Of a DNA stretch of 64,000 nt, positions 22,600 through 32,495 are shown piece after piece. The position numbers and the translations under genes are program-made. The notes below the pieces were generated by a model. That model did not search any database. It saw nothing but the letters and a program-made list of their open reading frames with translations, and was not told the origin of the DNA. The DNA lies in the NCBI GenBank assembly GCA_904066235.2, contig CAJFCV020000002.1:2046001-2110000 (forward strand), written 5' to 3'. Position 1 is the stretch's first letter; each line of letters starts with the position of its first letter. This DNA is from Bursaphelenchus xylophilus. Lineage: Eukaryota > Nematoda > Chromadorea > Rhabditida > Aphelenchoididae.

Positions 22600-23400
22600 G
22601 CGATTTTTTATTTATGCGGTTTTTTACATTATAAAGAAGCAAATATTTATTTTGAAGACAAGTTTTTACAATGCGATATATTACATGACACAATACCGAG
22701 TTTGTTTTTTTGCACCGCGCGGAAGCTAAAATGGAGCAAAATTTCGACTGCACCGTGCGATATTTGAATTTCGAATATCTAGGAATTGGTAGGCGAAATT
22801 ATTTTTTCCACTGCATAGGATTAATGACAGCATCGCTAGTTACCCCCTGAACACAAAAATTTAATTTACAGCACGGTGCAGAGTCTAAAATTTAGGGAAA
22901 AATCGACTGCACAGTGCAGAATTTGATTTTCAATCAACCGCACTGTGACGGGGGCAAAAAATTATTGCGTTGCATGGAAATTACCGCCATTGAAGGTTTT
23001 TACACTCTCAAAAAGTTTTTAGCACCCTGCGGCGGCCAGAAAAGATGCCTAGTTTCGACTGCACAGTGCAGAATTTGATTTTCAGTCAACCGCACTGTGC
23101 AGAGCGCAAAATTTTTTTCGTTGTATAGAAATAACCAACCTTGAAGACTTCCACACTCCTCATGTTTCACTCTGCGCACCCTGCGGCGATCAGAAAAAAC
23201 ACCAAGTTTTGTCTGTACAGTGCAGAATTCGACTTTCCGTCAACCGCACTATGCAGAGCGCAAAAATTCTTTGCGTTGCATAGAAATAATCAACATTAAA
23301 GGTTTCTACACTCCACATGATATACTTTTACTCTACGCACTCTGTAGAAACCAGAAAAAGTGCGAATTTTTGACTGCACAGTGCAAAAGGCAATTTTTCG
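22600..23400. repeat. GCAC-N-GTGC cluster with a 153-161-bp tandem repeat
   Basis: GACTGCACAGTGCAGAAT-like starts at about 22905, 23058, 23211 and 23372 mark three tandem units of 153-161 bp. Each contains an inverted pair of palindromes (GCACAGTGC and CCGCACTGTGC), TTGCATAGAAAT and a TACACTC block. Additional palindromes lie between 22600 and 22890. Confidence 0.75.
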
Positions 23401-23700
23401 AATTCGTTGAAAATGCGGCTACAAATGGTCACGTTGACCTGAAATTCATCTGCAACTCCATTACTTAACGCACTATCTTAACATTACTAATACGAACTTT
23501 CCGAATTGTCTTTGATTAAACGGATAATAGGAGTGATAATAGAAGTGTATACGTTGTGTCTTGAAACTCCCCCATCTTATGTCTTCGTTTTGCGTTTGAA
23601 CCGTCGACTTGTAAAGGAATCGCGAAATTGATGAAAATTCAGGGAATTCGTTGCGTAACAGAATCTAAATTGATATAAAAAAATGGTTCGTCTCGGCATA

Positions 23701-23853
23701 TCCGTCTGTCGGGAAAATAATGAGGGCTCTACCGCATCGAAAATCGCATCGCCGCCGAGAAAATGAATTGTGTCGCGGTAAAATCAAACTACTTTTGGCT
23801 TCAGCGACAAGATCGACGGCGACAGTGTACTCATTATTTTCCCGACAGACTGA
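23701..23853. mobile_element. TCAGTCTGTCGGG MITE, subtype 1
   Basis: 153 bp from TCCGTCTGTCGGGAAAATAA to CCCGACAGACTGA, preceded by TA. The interior carries TCGCCGCCGAGAAAATGAAT. Confidence 0.8.
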
Positions 23854-23912
23854 AACGAGGGTCATTTGGAAAATGAGAGCCGAAAAGGCACCCTATGTGA
23901 AATAGTCATTTA

Positions 23913-23950
23913 TCAGTCTGTCGGGAAAATAATGAGGACAATTTCGATGA
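23913..23950. mobile_element. TCAGTCTGTCGGG MITE, left terminus only
   Basis: TCAGTCTGTCGGGAAAATAA follows TA, but no matching right end occurs before the palindrome cluster at 24035. Confidence 0.55.
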
Positions 23951-24034
23951 GTTTTTATAGAAAGATTGGCATCTCCGGTAGAAATCGGTCGAAATTTTTT
24001 AGTTAGAAAGTGGCAAAATAATTTTGATTTCTGC

Positions 24035-24400
24035 ACTGCGCAAGTGAAACAAACAGAAAAATTTTAGACTACAGTGCACACAAAGTATTTTCAATTTTTG
24101 CACGGTGCAGTTTCGACTTTTTTTTGGATTTTAAAATGTGCGATTTTTTGCACGGTGCAGCTCAAAAAATGGGAAAATTTCGGACTGCACTGTGCAAAAA
24201 ATTTTTTTTTTTTTTTTGCACAGTGCAGTTTCGAACTTCTTTTTTGGATTTTAAAATGTGCGATTTTTTGCGCGGTGCAGCTCAAATAAATGGTTAAATT
24301 TCGAACTGCACTGTGCAAAAAAAAAATTTCGATTTTTGCACTGTGCAGTCCAAAAATTTTAAAAATTTTAGCACAGTGCAAAAAATTAGTGCTTTTTGAT
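24035..24400. repeat. GCAC-N-GTGC cluster with two 119-bp direct repeats
   Basis: Units starting near 24101 and 24220 share TTGCACGGTGCAGTTTCGA-like, TTTTGGATTTTAAAATGTGC and GGTGCAGCTCAAA blocks. About ten palindromes are present, alternating GCACGGTGC and GCACTGTGC. Confidence 0.75.
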
Positions 24401-25114
24401 TTTTTCATTAAAAAAATCGGAAATTAAATAAATAAATCCGTTTTTCCCTTTTTTCTAATCACCGATTACTGTACTTTTTACTCAAAAATCGCTGTTTTGC
24501 ACCGTGCATTTTGTATTTTTTTATCTTTGTTCAGAGATCCGGTGGTCGGACTCACGCATTACTGTATTATGCACTCATTTATTTATTTATTTTTTTTTTA
24601 TTTTTATCTCCCATTTTTCACACTGCACTAACAATATTTTGATTTCCCGAATTTCCACACTCCATCGCACCGTGCGGATCACGCCGGAAAGTGCGAAATC
24701 AGCGCTGTGGAGTACGGTGATGTTTTTGTTTTTGTACTTGTTGCAGGAATACGTTTTTGCGATCGGAGCGGGCCGGACTTGTTGTTTTCCAAGCTCGGCC
24801 CCGAATTTTCCGCTCCCCATTCTTTTGCGCTTTTTTTTCGAAAACATAGAAAAAGTGCAAATTGCTGAATAAAAAATAGTAAACACTGGCGTACATGCGG
24901 GCCTTCGCGGGCACTGGGCACGACACACACACAAAAATGTTTTCGTTTTATGCAAAATGCCCTGTTTTTTGGGGATTTTTGACCTTTGCCGAAAATTTCG
25001 GATGAAGAAATGCAATGGAAGGGTCCGAACTACGGTAGTTTTGTGTTCTGGGTGGAGATACGGGTTATACGAACATTGCGAACGGAGTTTAATCCAAATG
25101 GAAAGAAATTTCTT

Positions 25115-25314
25115 CTACCGGGAATCGAACTCGCATTAATCCACTGCACGGTTGCTTAACTTGCCTGATCGGACGGGATAACGCACTACTGGGTCGACAA
25201 CTTTTGGCATTGCCGAAATCGCCGGCCAAAGAGAGCGCGCAAAAGTTAGTGTGTTACAGTGCGTTTTCTGTCCGATCTGGCGAGTTAAGCAACCGAGTTC
25301 GAATCCGGCTGGGA
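25115..25314. mobile_element. Head-to-head tRNA-like element, copy 3
   Basis: The left arm has GGGAATCGAACTCG (box B complement) and TTGCTTAACTTGCCTGATCG. The right arm ends GAGTTCGAATCCGG. Confidence 0.65.
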
Positions 25315-25850
25315 AAAAATGTGAAATACTACTGCGGAAGTAGTTAGCGGTTGATCTACGGCTTACCACTGATTGTACGAAAATCTTTTTGATCATTCAG
25401 CTCTTTCGATTTTTGAATTATGACCTTTTGAGAGCACTGAAGAAAAATCGTGTTATTCCGGGCAGCGAAAATCGCCCAGTTTTGTTGACCTTTTCCTCCC
25501 CGGATTACGGTGATTTGACGGTTGTTTTTTAAACACCAGCGAAAAGGAAACGTGTTTACAGTGCAATCCAATATTATAATTGTTTTTATGGAAGTGCATT
25601 TTTCGATCTAAATATACTGTTGTTTGTCTTGTAGGGTGTTATAGTCGTATTACTGTAAATTACATCATTTTGTACCATAGTCGTTGGTTTTTCAATGATT
25701 CAGCCATTTTTGGGTATTTTTTGGTCCTTCGAAATTTTGGGATTTTTTGAATTTCTTGTGGTAAATTGGTTATTAAGGGCCTGTAATGTGTATTTAATGA
25801 GTCTATAAGCAAGTTTCAGCGATTAAAACTGATACATTTTACATTTTTCG
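25315..25850. other. Gene-free stretch
   Basis: Between two tRNA-like elements; nothing recognised. Confidence 0.3.
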
Positions 25851-26060
25851 GTAGGTCGATTCGAACCCGGATGAGTTACCGTCGCTTAACTTGCCAGATC
25901 GGACAGAAAACGCACTGCAACACACTAACTTTGGCACACTCTTTTTGGCGCCCCTTTTTCAAAAGAGGAAAAAGTTGCCAAAGTGGTAGTGCGTTATCCC
26001 GTCCGATCTGGCAAGTTAAGCAACCCCATCGTAATTAGTCCAAGTTCGATTCCCGGTATA
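25851..26060. mobile_element. Head-to-head tRNA-like element, copy 4 (opposite orientation)
   Basis: The right arm has the best promoter-like boxes of the family: box A TTGCCAAAGTG at 25975-25985 and box B GTTCGATTC at 26044-26052, 58 bp apart. The left arm begins with GATTCGAACCCGG. The TATCCCGTC and TTTTCTGTCC arm types are swapped relative to copies 1 to 3. Confidence 0.7.
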
Positions 26061-26819
26061 ATAAATCTTCTACATTTTATAACATCTTAGTTTTTTACTC
26101 TAATTTATGGTCCGATTGGCTTCTTCCTTCTACGAAAAGGTCAAAATCAGCAAGAAATTTTATATCGTACTCAAATTTCCCTTACACAACGTGCTTCCGG
26201 CTTAGGGCCTATTAAAAATTGTTTTTCCGTCTTTATATTGCGTACTTTCCGGCATTTCCGGTAATCTCTCGAGAGGGTTTGCTTTTTTATTAATGCGCAA
26301 CGTTCGTATAAAGTTATGTTGCGTCATCGGACGACATTTTTGTCATCGTTTTTTGATGATTATTGTAATTTTTGGTATTTGAAATTATTTGTTTATTACT
26401 TGGAATTCTTTCGTATTTCTTCGATATTCGATATCGGTCTGGCGTTTCGAACACGCGGAAATCGGTTGTAAACAACGAATGCCCCGGATTCGACGCCACT
26501 TTTATTCGGCGACTTTTTGCGCCCCCTTGATCGCGGACTTGTTTCAGCCCGAATCCCAGGCGCACGGTCGGTCTTTGCGACCGCCGAAGAGATCATCGGG
26601 TCCGAAATGGCGACTTACAAAAGCGAGCAATTCGGTCCCGCACCTTTTTTTTGTTTCATTTCGATGATCGCGGCGACCAATCACGGAATAATCGTGCAGT
26701 TAAAGTGCAAAAATGCGAGGCATCCGGGAATACGGTCGGTCACGGGGTTGAAACCAAAATATTGTTTCTTTTCAACATATTTTTACGGCTGCTTTTATGG
26801 CTGTTGTAACAATTATTCG
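26061..26819. other. Gene-free stretch with a GC-richer island
   Basis: An island at about 26440-26740 is richer in CG than its surroundings and open on both strands for 60-110 codons. No domain and no clear splice sites were seen. It may be regulatory or a decayed exon. Confidence 0.3.
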
Positions 26820-27030
26820 ACCGGGAATCGAACTCAGGTTTATCAACCGCACGTTGCTTAACTTGCCAGATCGGACGGGATAACGCACTACCACGTCGAC
26901 AACTTTTGCCTCTTTCGGAATCGAGCGCCTAAAAGAGAGTGCCAAAGTTAGTGTGTTGCAGTGCGTTATCCTGTCCGATCTGGCAAGTTAAGCAACAGTG
27001 CGGCTGATCCGAGTTCGACTCCGGGTGGAG
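26820..27030. mobile_element. Head-to-head tRNA-like element, copy 5
   Basis: The left arm contains GGGAATCGAACTC and TTGCTTAACTTGCCAGATCG. The right arm ends CGAGTTCGACTCCGG. Confidence 0.65.
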
Positions 27031-27609
27031 AAAAGCTCTGAAACACGGTAATAGCCGTTCTCCAAACCGAATTTCTTGCAAAATTATAATCACTTGGTCT
27101 TCAATAAATTGCACAAAGACAATTTTTAGGAAATTCAACATGTTTTTGTACAAATTCATGCTTTCCATGGCGATGTTTTAAAATTTTAAGGTCTCTCTTC
27201 CTCACAAATCAGAAAACCACATCTCCAGTGGTTGCACAGCGCCACTTCAGAAAGGCCGATCTGTCGGTTGGTCCAAACAAACCGACCAAAATCGTCCGTG
27301 ACGACCAAATATTGGGCCTTCATCCTTTCGAATGCACTTTTACGATGATGACGGGGGGTAACAACTCTGTTCAGGACAACGTTTCTAAGCGCATTTTTTT
27401 CGCACGGGCCATCTCCTCATTGTTTATTCAACCGCCGAGTATTGCGGATTCGCTTTTTGTTGGGAACGAAAGACGATACTCGTTTTGGCGGGTGATCGTT
27501 GATCTTCGAATGACATTAGGCCTGGTTTGAGACAGATTTTGGAGGTCATAAAGGGATTAGTGTTAGTTTAAAATTGCTTTTATTCGAAAAAAACGTGAAA
27601 AATTTGAAA

Positions 27610-27970
27610 TTTTCTGCACAGTGCAAATTTGAATCTTGGATGCGGAAAAAGTGCACAGTGCAGAGGACCAGAGTAAAAAATGATGTCAAAAATTGATAGA
27701 GCACAAATATAAGCCATTATTTTTTTATTGCACAGTGCGGTGAATTGCCAATCCGCCGCACCGTGCGAGAAAATAAAATTTCTTTCGCACAGTGCGATGA
27801 TTTTACTTCTTTATTTAAAACTGCAGGGTGCAAATGGAAATTTATAGCAAAATGGAGTCAGAAATTTTAAGGCGGACCTAATCAACATATTCGGTTACTG
27901 TAAAGGCCATTTTTTCGAATAAGAAATGCGCATTACGAATTTTAAATTTTTTGCTGCACTGTGCGGAAAT
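27610..27970. repeat. GCAC-N-GTGC palindrome cluster
   Basis: About eight motifs (GCACAGTGC, GCACCGTGC, GCACTGTGC), sometimes in close inverted pairs as at 27731-27800. Confidence 0.65.
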
Positions 27971-28868
27971 CCCCCAGAAACGTTTTTAAAGAGCGGAAAA
28001 AAGTTGTGATACAGTATACAAGGGCTTCAAGGCTTTGTAAAACATTTTTTACAACTAGGAATCCAGCTTAATTTGCGAGGAATACGGTATTTTTAAAACA
28101 TTTTTGTTTCGCTTCTTTCTGATTCAAAATTCTGCCCGTTATGGCTTAATTAATAGCATGTTCTTTTGCTTTTCTAATCGTAGAACTTGGTGATTATCGT
28201 CTCTCACAAACATCTTTGAACTTTTTTCGAGACCAAAAATTGGGCCAATCCCGGAGAATTTCACTTTTTGTAGTCTCAAAATTGCTCTCTCTGCTTTCAA
28301 ACTATTTATAGAGACCACTCGGAGCAACTTTTCCGAGACCACATCATTTTTTCCGAACTTATTGAAACAGCGGGACATACGACCAAATTTTTCGATGCAT
28401 TTCGTAAAGCGGCGATAAGATACGACGAAAACTTTATAAAATTTCCATCCCCAGCTGCCAATTGGACATTGTTTTGTAGGTTGTATTGGGCTCAACTCGT
28501 TCACACTACAAGAGTTGTCGTTTTGTGAACTTTGTAAGACACAAAGTCAAAGGCGTTTGCCGCGTTTGGACTTTGAGCGGTGGAAAATGATCTTACGCGC
28601 TCGCGAGCACTCAATACTACAAACACGAACAAGAACGGATCCATTGTTCGTTCATGTCGCGGGGCTGCGGTCCCATCATGGCGCCAGGGGAGATGAATGG
28701 CGTGAAAATTGGTGTTGTTTATGTAGTCAAGAGAAGTTTAGGGGAAAAATGAATGCAAAAACAGAGATTATAAAGCTACAATGGACTTTAGGGGTTGTAC
28801 TCTGCACACAAGAACTTTTTTCTATCGAAAATCTGAAATACCGCTACGATTTCTACAATTTTTCCCTA

Positions 28869-29071
28869 TGGGGATCGAACTCGGACCGCAATGTTGCTTA
28901 ACTTACCAGATCGGACGGGATAACGCATTACCACTTCGACAACTTTTACTCTTTAGGAATGACCGATCAAAAAGAGTGCGCGAAAGTTGTCGACTCTCTT
29001 GTGCGTCATCCCGTCCGATCAGACAAGTTAAGCAACGGTCCGCCGATTAATGCGAGTTCGATTCCCACTGG
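28869..29071. mobile_element. Head-to-head tRNA-like element, copy 6
   Basis: The left arm has GGGATCGAACTCGG and TTGCTTAACTTACCAGATCG. The right arm has GACAAGTTAAGCAAC and ends GCGAGTTCGATTCCC. Confidence 0.65.
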
Positions 29072-30385
29072 CGGAAAATGGTCGTATGCGGTAGAACTTG
29101 ACCGGCTCCCCGTAGTATGAAGTCAGATATGATCCCTTCCTACAAAAAACATAGGACGCGGCTAATTCCGCTCGCAAAACTCGACACTTTTTGACGTCCT
29201 ACGGTGGAAAACAAATAATGACTTCAAAAGCGTGACAATCTTGTAGTTGGAAGCATCCATCGTAGGGAGCAATTATCGACAAATTTCCCTCTCACTTGAA
29301 TCCTTCAAACTCCGAAGATCAAAGCCCACACTTTGATTGGAAATTACCCTTACAATTGGGTCGAGCTGTAATTTACTGTGGAAGGTGTGGATGTGTCGCA
29401 GATGGAAGATTAGCTGTGGAAAAAACGAAATGAAACACTTTTTAGGAGATTTCAAGGCCAATAGTGACAGAATTTTGCTGTTGTTTCTTCCCGTATAAGA
29501 TTTTTTTTTATTAGGTACCTCAAATAAAAATATGAACTACAGCCTGAGATACCTCCTTACTACGTACCTCAAGTCCAGTAAATACACTATAAATAGGCTG
29601 TATGTTAATCCTTAAAAATTTTTGCTCACTATTAGACAGCAGAATTGAGATATTTACAGTCATTTTGCGAGAGAGCACGTAAAGTGAGGAGAGTCGGGCA
29701 GACAAAAACGTTTTTTGCCTATAACTTTTTTATTTCTCCATATAAAAAGACGATTTTTTGTGGAAACGCTGTTCACTATACTTGTAATCGAACCCCAAAT
29801 TTTTAGGTTGAAAATCAAAAAAAAATTTTTTTTGATTATTTTTGATTTTTTTGCCAATTGCAAGATAGATCAGATAAAATCCTTGCAAAACTCGATTCGA
29901 AATTTCTGCCAAATTCTCATCAAGATTAACACTTCCTTTTTTGCGTTTTTTATTAAACTTTCCGCGGATTTGTCATCAAAAAAGAAGAAAAAAATCCTCT
30001 TTTTTTGCAAGCTCTTTGCTCTTTTTACTGTACCCTGTTCGAGACTCGGGCCTGGAAACCCGACACAACGATGGCTGAAGTTTTTGTCCGCACTTCTTCC
30101 TGACCATTTGTATCCTACACTCTCGCTTTGTAAACATAATCGAGGATGGCCTCGGGGCCCCCGAGTGTCTCCAGTCATCCCATTCTCTATACGAACGCGA
30201 AAAGGAAGGAAGCGAAAAAACGGGGGGATGAAAGGGGATTTTTTTGAAGGGCATTTCAAAGAGTCCAACTTTTATGCACCAAAGATTGGTCGGGAATTTG
30301 GAGACATTAATCGAAACAATTTGGAAAAAAAGAAGATTTCTTGAAGAGACAGCCAAAATTGAAAGCAAAAATAACTTAAGGAAGT
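29072..30385. other. Gene-free stretch; diverged repeat E on the minus strand
   Basis: From about 29640 to 29830, the blocks GCACGTAAAGTGAGGAGAG and ACGCTGTTCACTATA are inverted relative to about 32780-32940. The ORFs through here, up to 209 codons, are AT-driven and have no recognised domain. Confidence 0.4.
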
Positions 30386-30514
30386 GTCTGTCTGTCTTGA
30401 AAATAATGAGCAAAATGTCGCTGTGTCGCTGAAGTGAAAAAAAATTGTTTTTTTGCGACAAATTCATCCAATTTTCGATGCGACAGAGTGCTCATTATTT
30501 TCCCGACAGACTGA
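30386..30514. mobile_element. TCAGTCTGTCGGG MITE, shortened
   Basis: Left end diverged (CTGTCTGTCTTGAAAATAAT); right end CCCGACAGACTGA intact. An isolated right terminus of the same family follows at about 30611-30651 and a remnant at 30786-30823. Confidence 0.7.
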
Positions 30515-30828
30515 TCTTTGAATTTTTCGCCTTTCTGGACCTTGCTCTGCTTCTTCACTGATCTCTTTTTGACACTTTAGAAAATTACAAAAATTGTAAA
30601 AAACCCAGAAATTGATGCGACACAGTGCTCATTATTTTCCCGACAGACTGAAAAAAACCAACCATTTTTTGTATAAATCTAGATTTTGCTACTCAAAATC
30701 AACTATATTTACAGCAATTTTGACACTGTAATTTTCATGAAACTTGGCACAAATTAAAAATAAATTTCATAATAAATTTATATTATGTGTCAGCAAAATG
30801 ATGGGCTTTCCCGACAGACTGATACTCC

Positions 30829-31559
30829 TGGACATGGCTCCCGGGCCGGGCCGAAATTTCGGCCTGTCGGCCCGCAATATCTAAAGTCCAGAATCTCGAT
30901 GCGAAAATTGGGTTTGATAATGAAAATAAACGAAATGTCAAGACACCATTGGTTTTTTTAAACGGCATTTTTGTTTTTAGATAGCTATTGAACACAGTAT
31001 TTATCCATTTACATGATGATAGAAAATATTTGCTCATAAGCAGAGATTGCCACGGTCAAAATTTCGGCTCCGGCTCACGGCTCCCATAAAAAATTTAAAA
31101 AGGTCTCCGGCTCCGAATCCCGGCTCCCGTGCAAAAAAATTTTGAAAAATATTTTGCCAAAAATAAAAGTTATTAGTGCCAGAGATCATAAATCCAACAT
31201 TTTTGCAGCCAAGTCGTATGCTACACATCCTTCCCAATATTTTTCGTTATTTTTTTTCAAGCAACTTGGTTTAACAAGATCATGAAATTTTTACTTTTCT
31301 GAACGCTGAGATGCCTGGCTCCGACTTTGGGCTCAGGAGCCGGAGCCGCACCCAAAAATTCCGGCCCCGGCTCTGGCTCCCGGCGCGGAGCCGGAGCCGC
31401 TCAGAGCCGGAGCCAAGAGCCGGCTCCGGAGCCGTGGCAATCTCTGGTCATAAGTGCCGGGCCGAAGCAAATTTAAAACGGGCCGGGCCGGCCGGAACCC
31501 TCCAGGCCGACGGGCCTGGCCGAGATTTTCGGCCCGGGCCGGCCGACAAGCCATGTCTA
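30829..31559. mobile_element. GGCCCG-rich element with 8-bp target duplication, copy 2
   Basis: Left end TGGACATGGCT and right end AGCCATGTCTA match copy 1. They are flanked by GATACTCC (30821-30828) and GACACTCC (31560-31567), identical at 7 of 8 positions. The subterminal blocks are GGGCCGGGCC-rich. The nested GGCTCC element occupies 31041-31446. Confidence 0.82.
31041..31446. mobile_element. GGCTCC-rich MITE with 8-bp duplication, nested
   Basis: 406 bp with exact inverted ends CAGAGATTGCCACGG and CCGTGGCAATCTCTG, flanked by CTCATAAG (31033-31040) and GTCATAAG (31447-31454), 7 of 8 identical. The subterminal DNA is GGCTCCGGCTC repeats. CAGAG ends plus an 8-bp duplication fit a hAT-type non-autonomous element. 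Confidence 0.85.
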
Positions 31560-31669
31560 GACACTCCTTTTATATGTGATTTTTGCTTTCAATTTTGGCC
31601 GTCTCTTCAAAAAATTTGACGAAGATCTGTGTGTCGCACTTGAGGCACTCCCTTTTGTACAGTGAGGGA

Positions 31670-31905
31670 CCCGATCCAATGGCAAAAAACGTCTCATTTT
31701 GCATCCCGGAAGGGACCAAAATGTCTCCAAACCCTTCCCTTCTCTAAGCTAAAAAACTCCGCTTTGAAAAGCGCGCCATTTCCTTCAAGGCGGGCCCTTC
31801 AAAATAAGGTTTTTAGCTTAGAGAAGGGAGGTATTTGGAGACATTTTGGTCCCTTCCGGGATGCAAAATGGGACGTTTTTTGCCATTGGATCCGGTCCCT
31901 CACTG
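31670..31905. mobile_element. CAGTG-type foldback MITE, copy 3
   Basis: 236 bp from CAGTGAGGGACCCGATCCAA to CACTG, flanked by TA. Arms carry CCCTTCCCTTCTCTAAGC and its complement, a diverged arm sequence compared with copies 1, 2, 4 and 5. Confidence 0.85.
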
Positions 31906-32192
31906 TAAATCTGCTAAAAATTTTTGCGAGTTGAAAGCGGATGAATACATCATTTTATAGAGGCTTACGGGACAAAAGCGGATGTTCACAACGAGAAAAA
32001 AACATACACATACAACATAATATAGATAGGTCTGTGTACAACGATTTGAAGCAATGAAAAAAGCCAAATTTATCATTGAAGGGATCCAAAAAAGAAGGTT
32101 CAGTTTGGCTAAAAAAATTGACTTGAGGGACTTTATGAAATTCATGAAATTACCCGTTCTAGACAGGGTATCTTGTACGGGGATTTGATGTA

Positions 32193-32347
32193 TCAGTCTG
32201 TCGGGAAAATAACGGCGGATCGTCGCGTCAAAATGTCTCGCCTCGCCGCTATCGCGCACCAAATTCCCAGCCGCGGTTTGAAGTCGCAAAGCGATGATGG
32301 GCGATTCCGAGGCGCGACGATCCGCCGTTATTTTCCCGACAGACTGA
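32193..32347. mobile_element. TCAGTCTGTCGGG MITE, subtype 2
   Basis: 155 bp with near-perfect ends and TA on both sides. Inverted inner arms GGCGGATCGTCGCG and CGCGACGATCCGCC enclose CCAGCCGCGG and GCGATGATGGGCG. The best-preserved subtype-2 copy. Confidence 0.9.
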
Positions 32348-32402
32348 TACAGAGATTTCAGTCCAGCTAGAATATTAAGCTCGCAAAATGGGGCAGAAAT
32401 AT

Positions 32403-32495
32403 TGGTTTGTCGGGAAAATAATGGGGCATAATGTCGCTGCGCCGATCGTGTCGCTAAAGTGAAAAGAAACTTGATTTTGCCGAGAGAATTTTGAG
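32403..32495. mobile_element. TCAGTCTGTCGGG MITE, left half
   Basis: TGGTTTGTCGGGAAAATAAT followed by the subtype-1 interior GTCGCTGCGCCGATCGTGTC; no right end. Confidence 0.6.

Noticed and set aside
28139..28504. Minus-strand ORF of 121 codons
   Set aside because: Internal GGTCTCGGAAAAGTT-type repetition and no family resemblance or splice signals; kept out as likely chance.
20525..29071. Functional tRNA genes
   Set aside because: Box A and B-like motifs exist, but I could not form acceptor, anticodon and T stems together, and the units are part of an inverted repeat family.
29715..30344. Plus-strand ORF of 209 codons
   Set aside because: It is dominated by Phe/Lys from T/A runs and overlaps a dispersed repeat; no domain seen.
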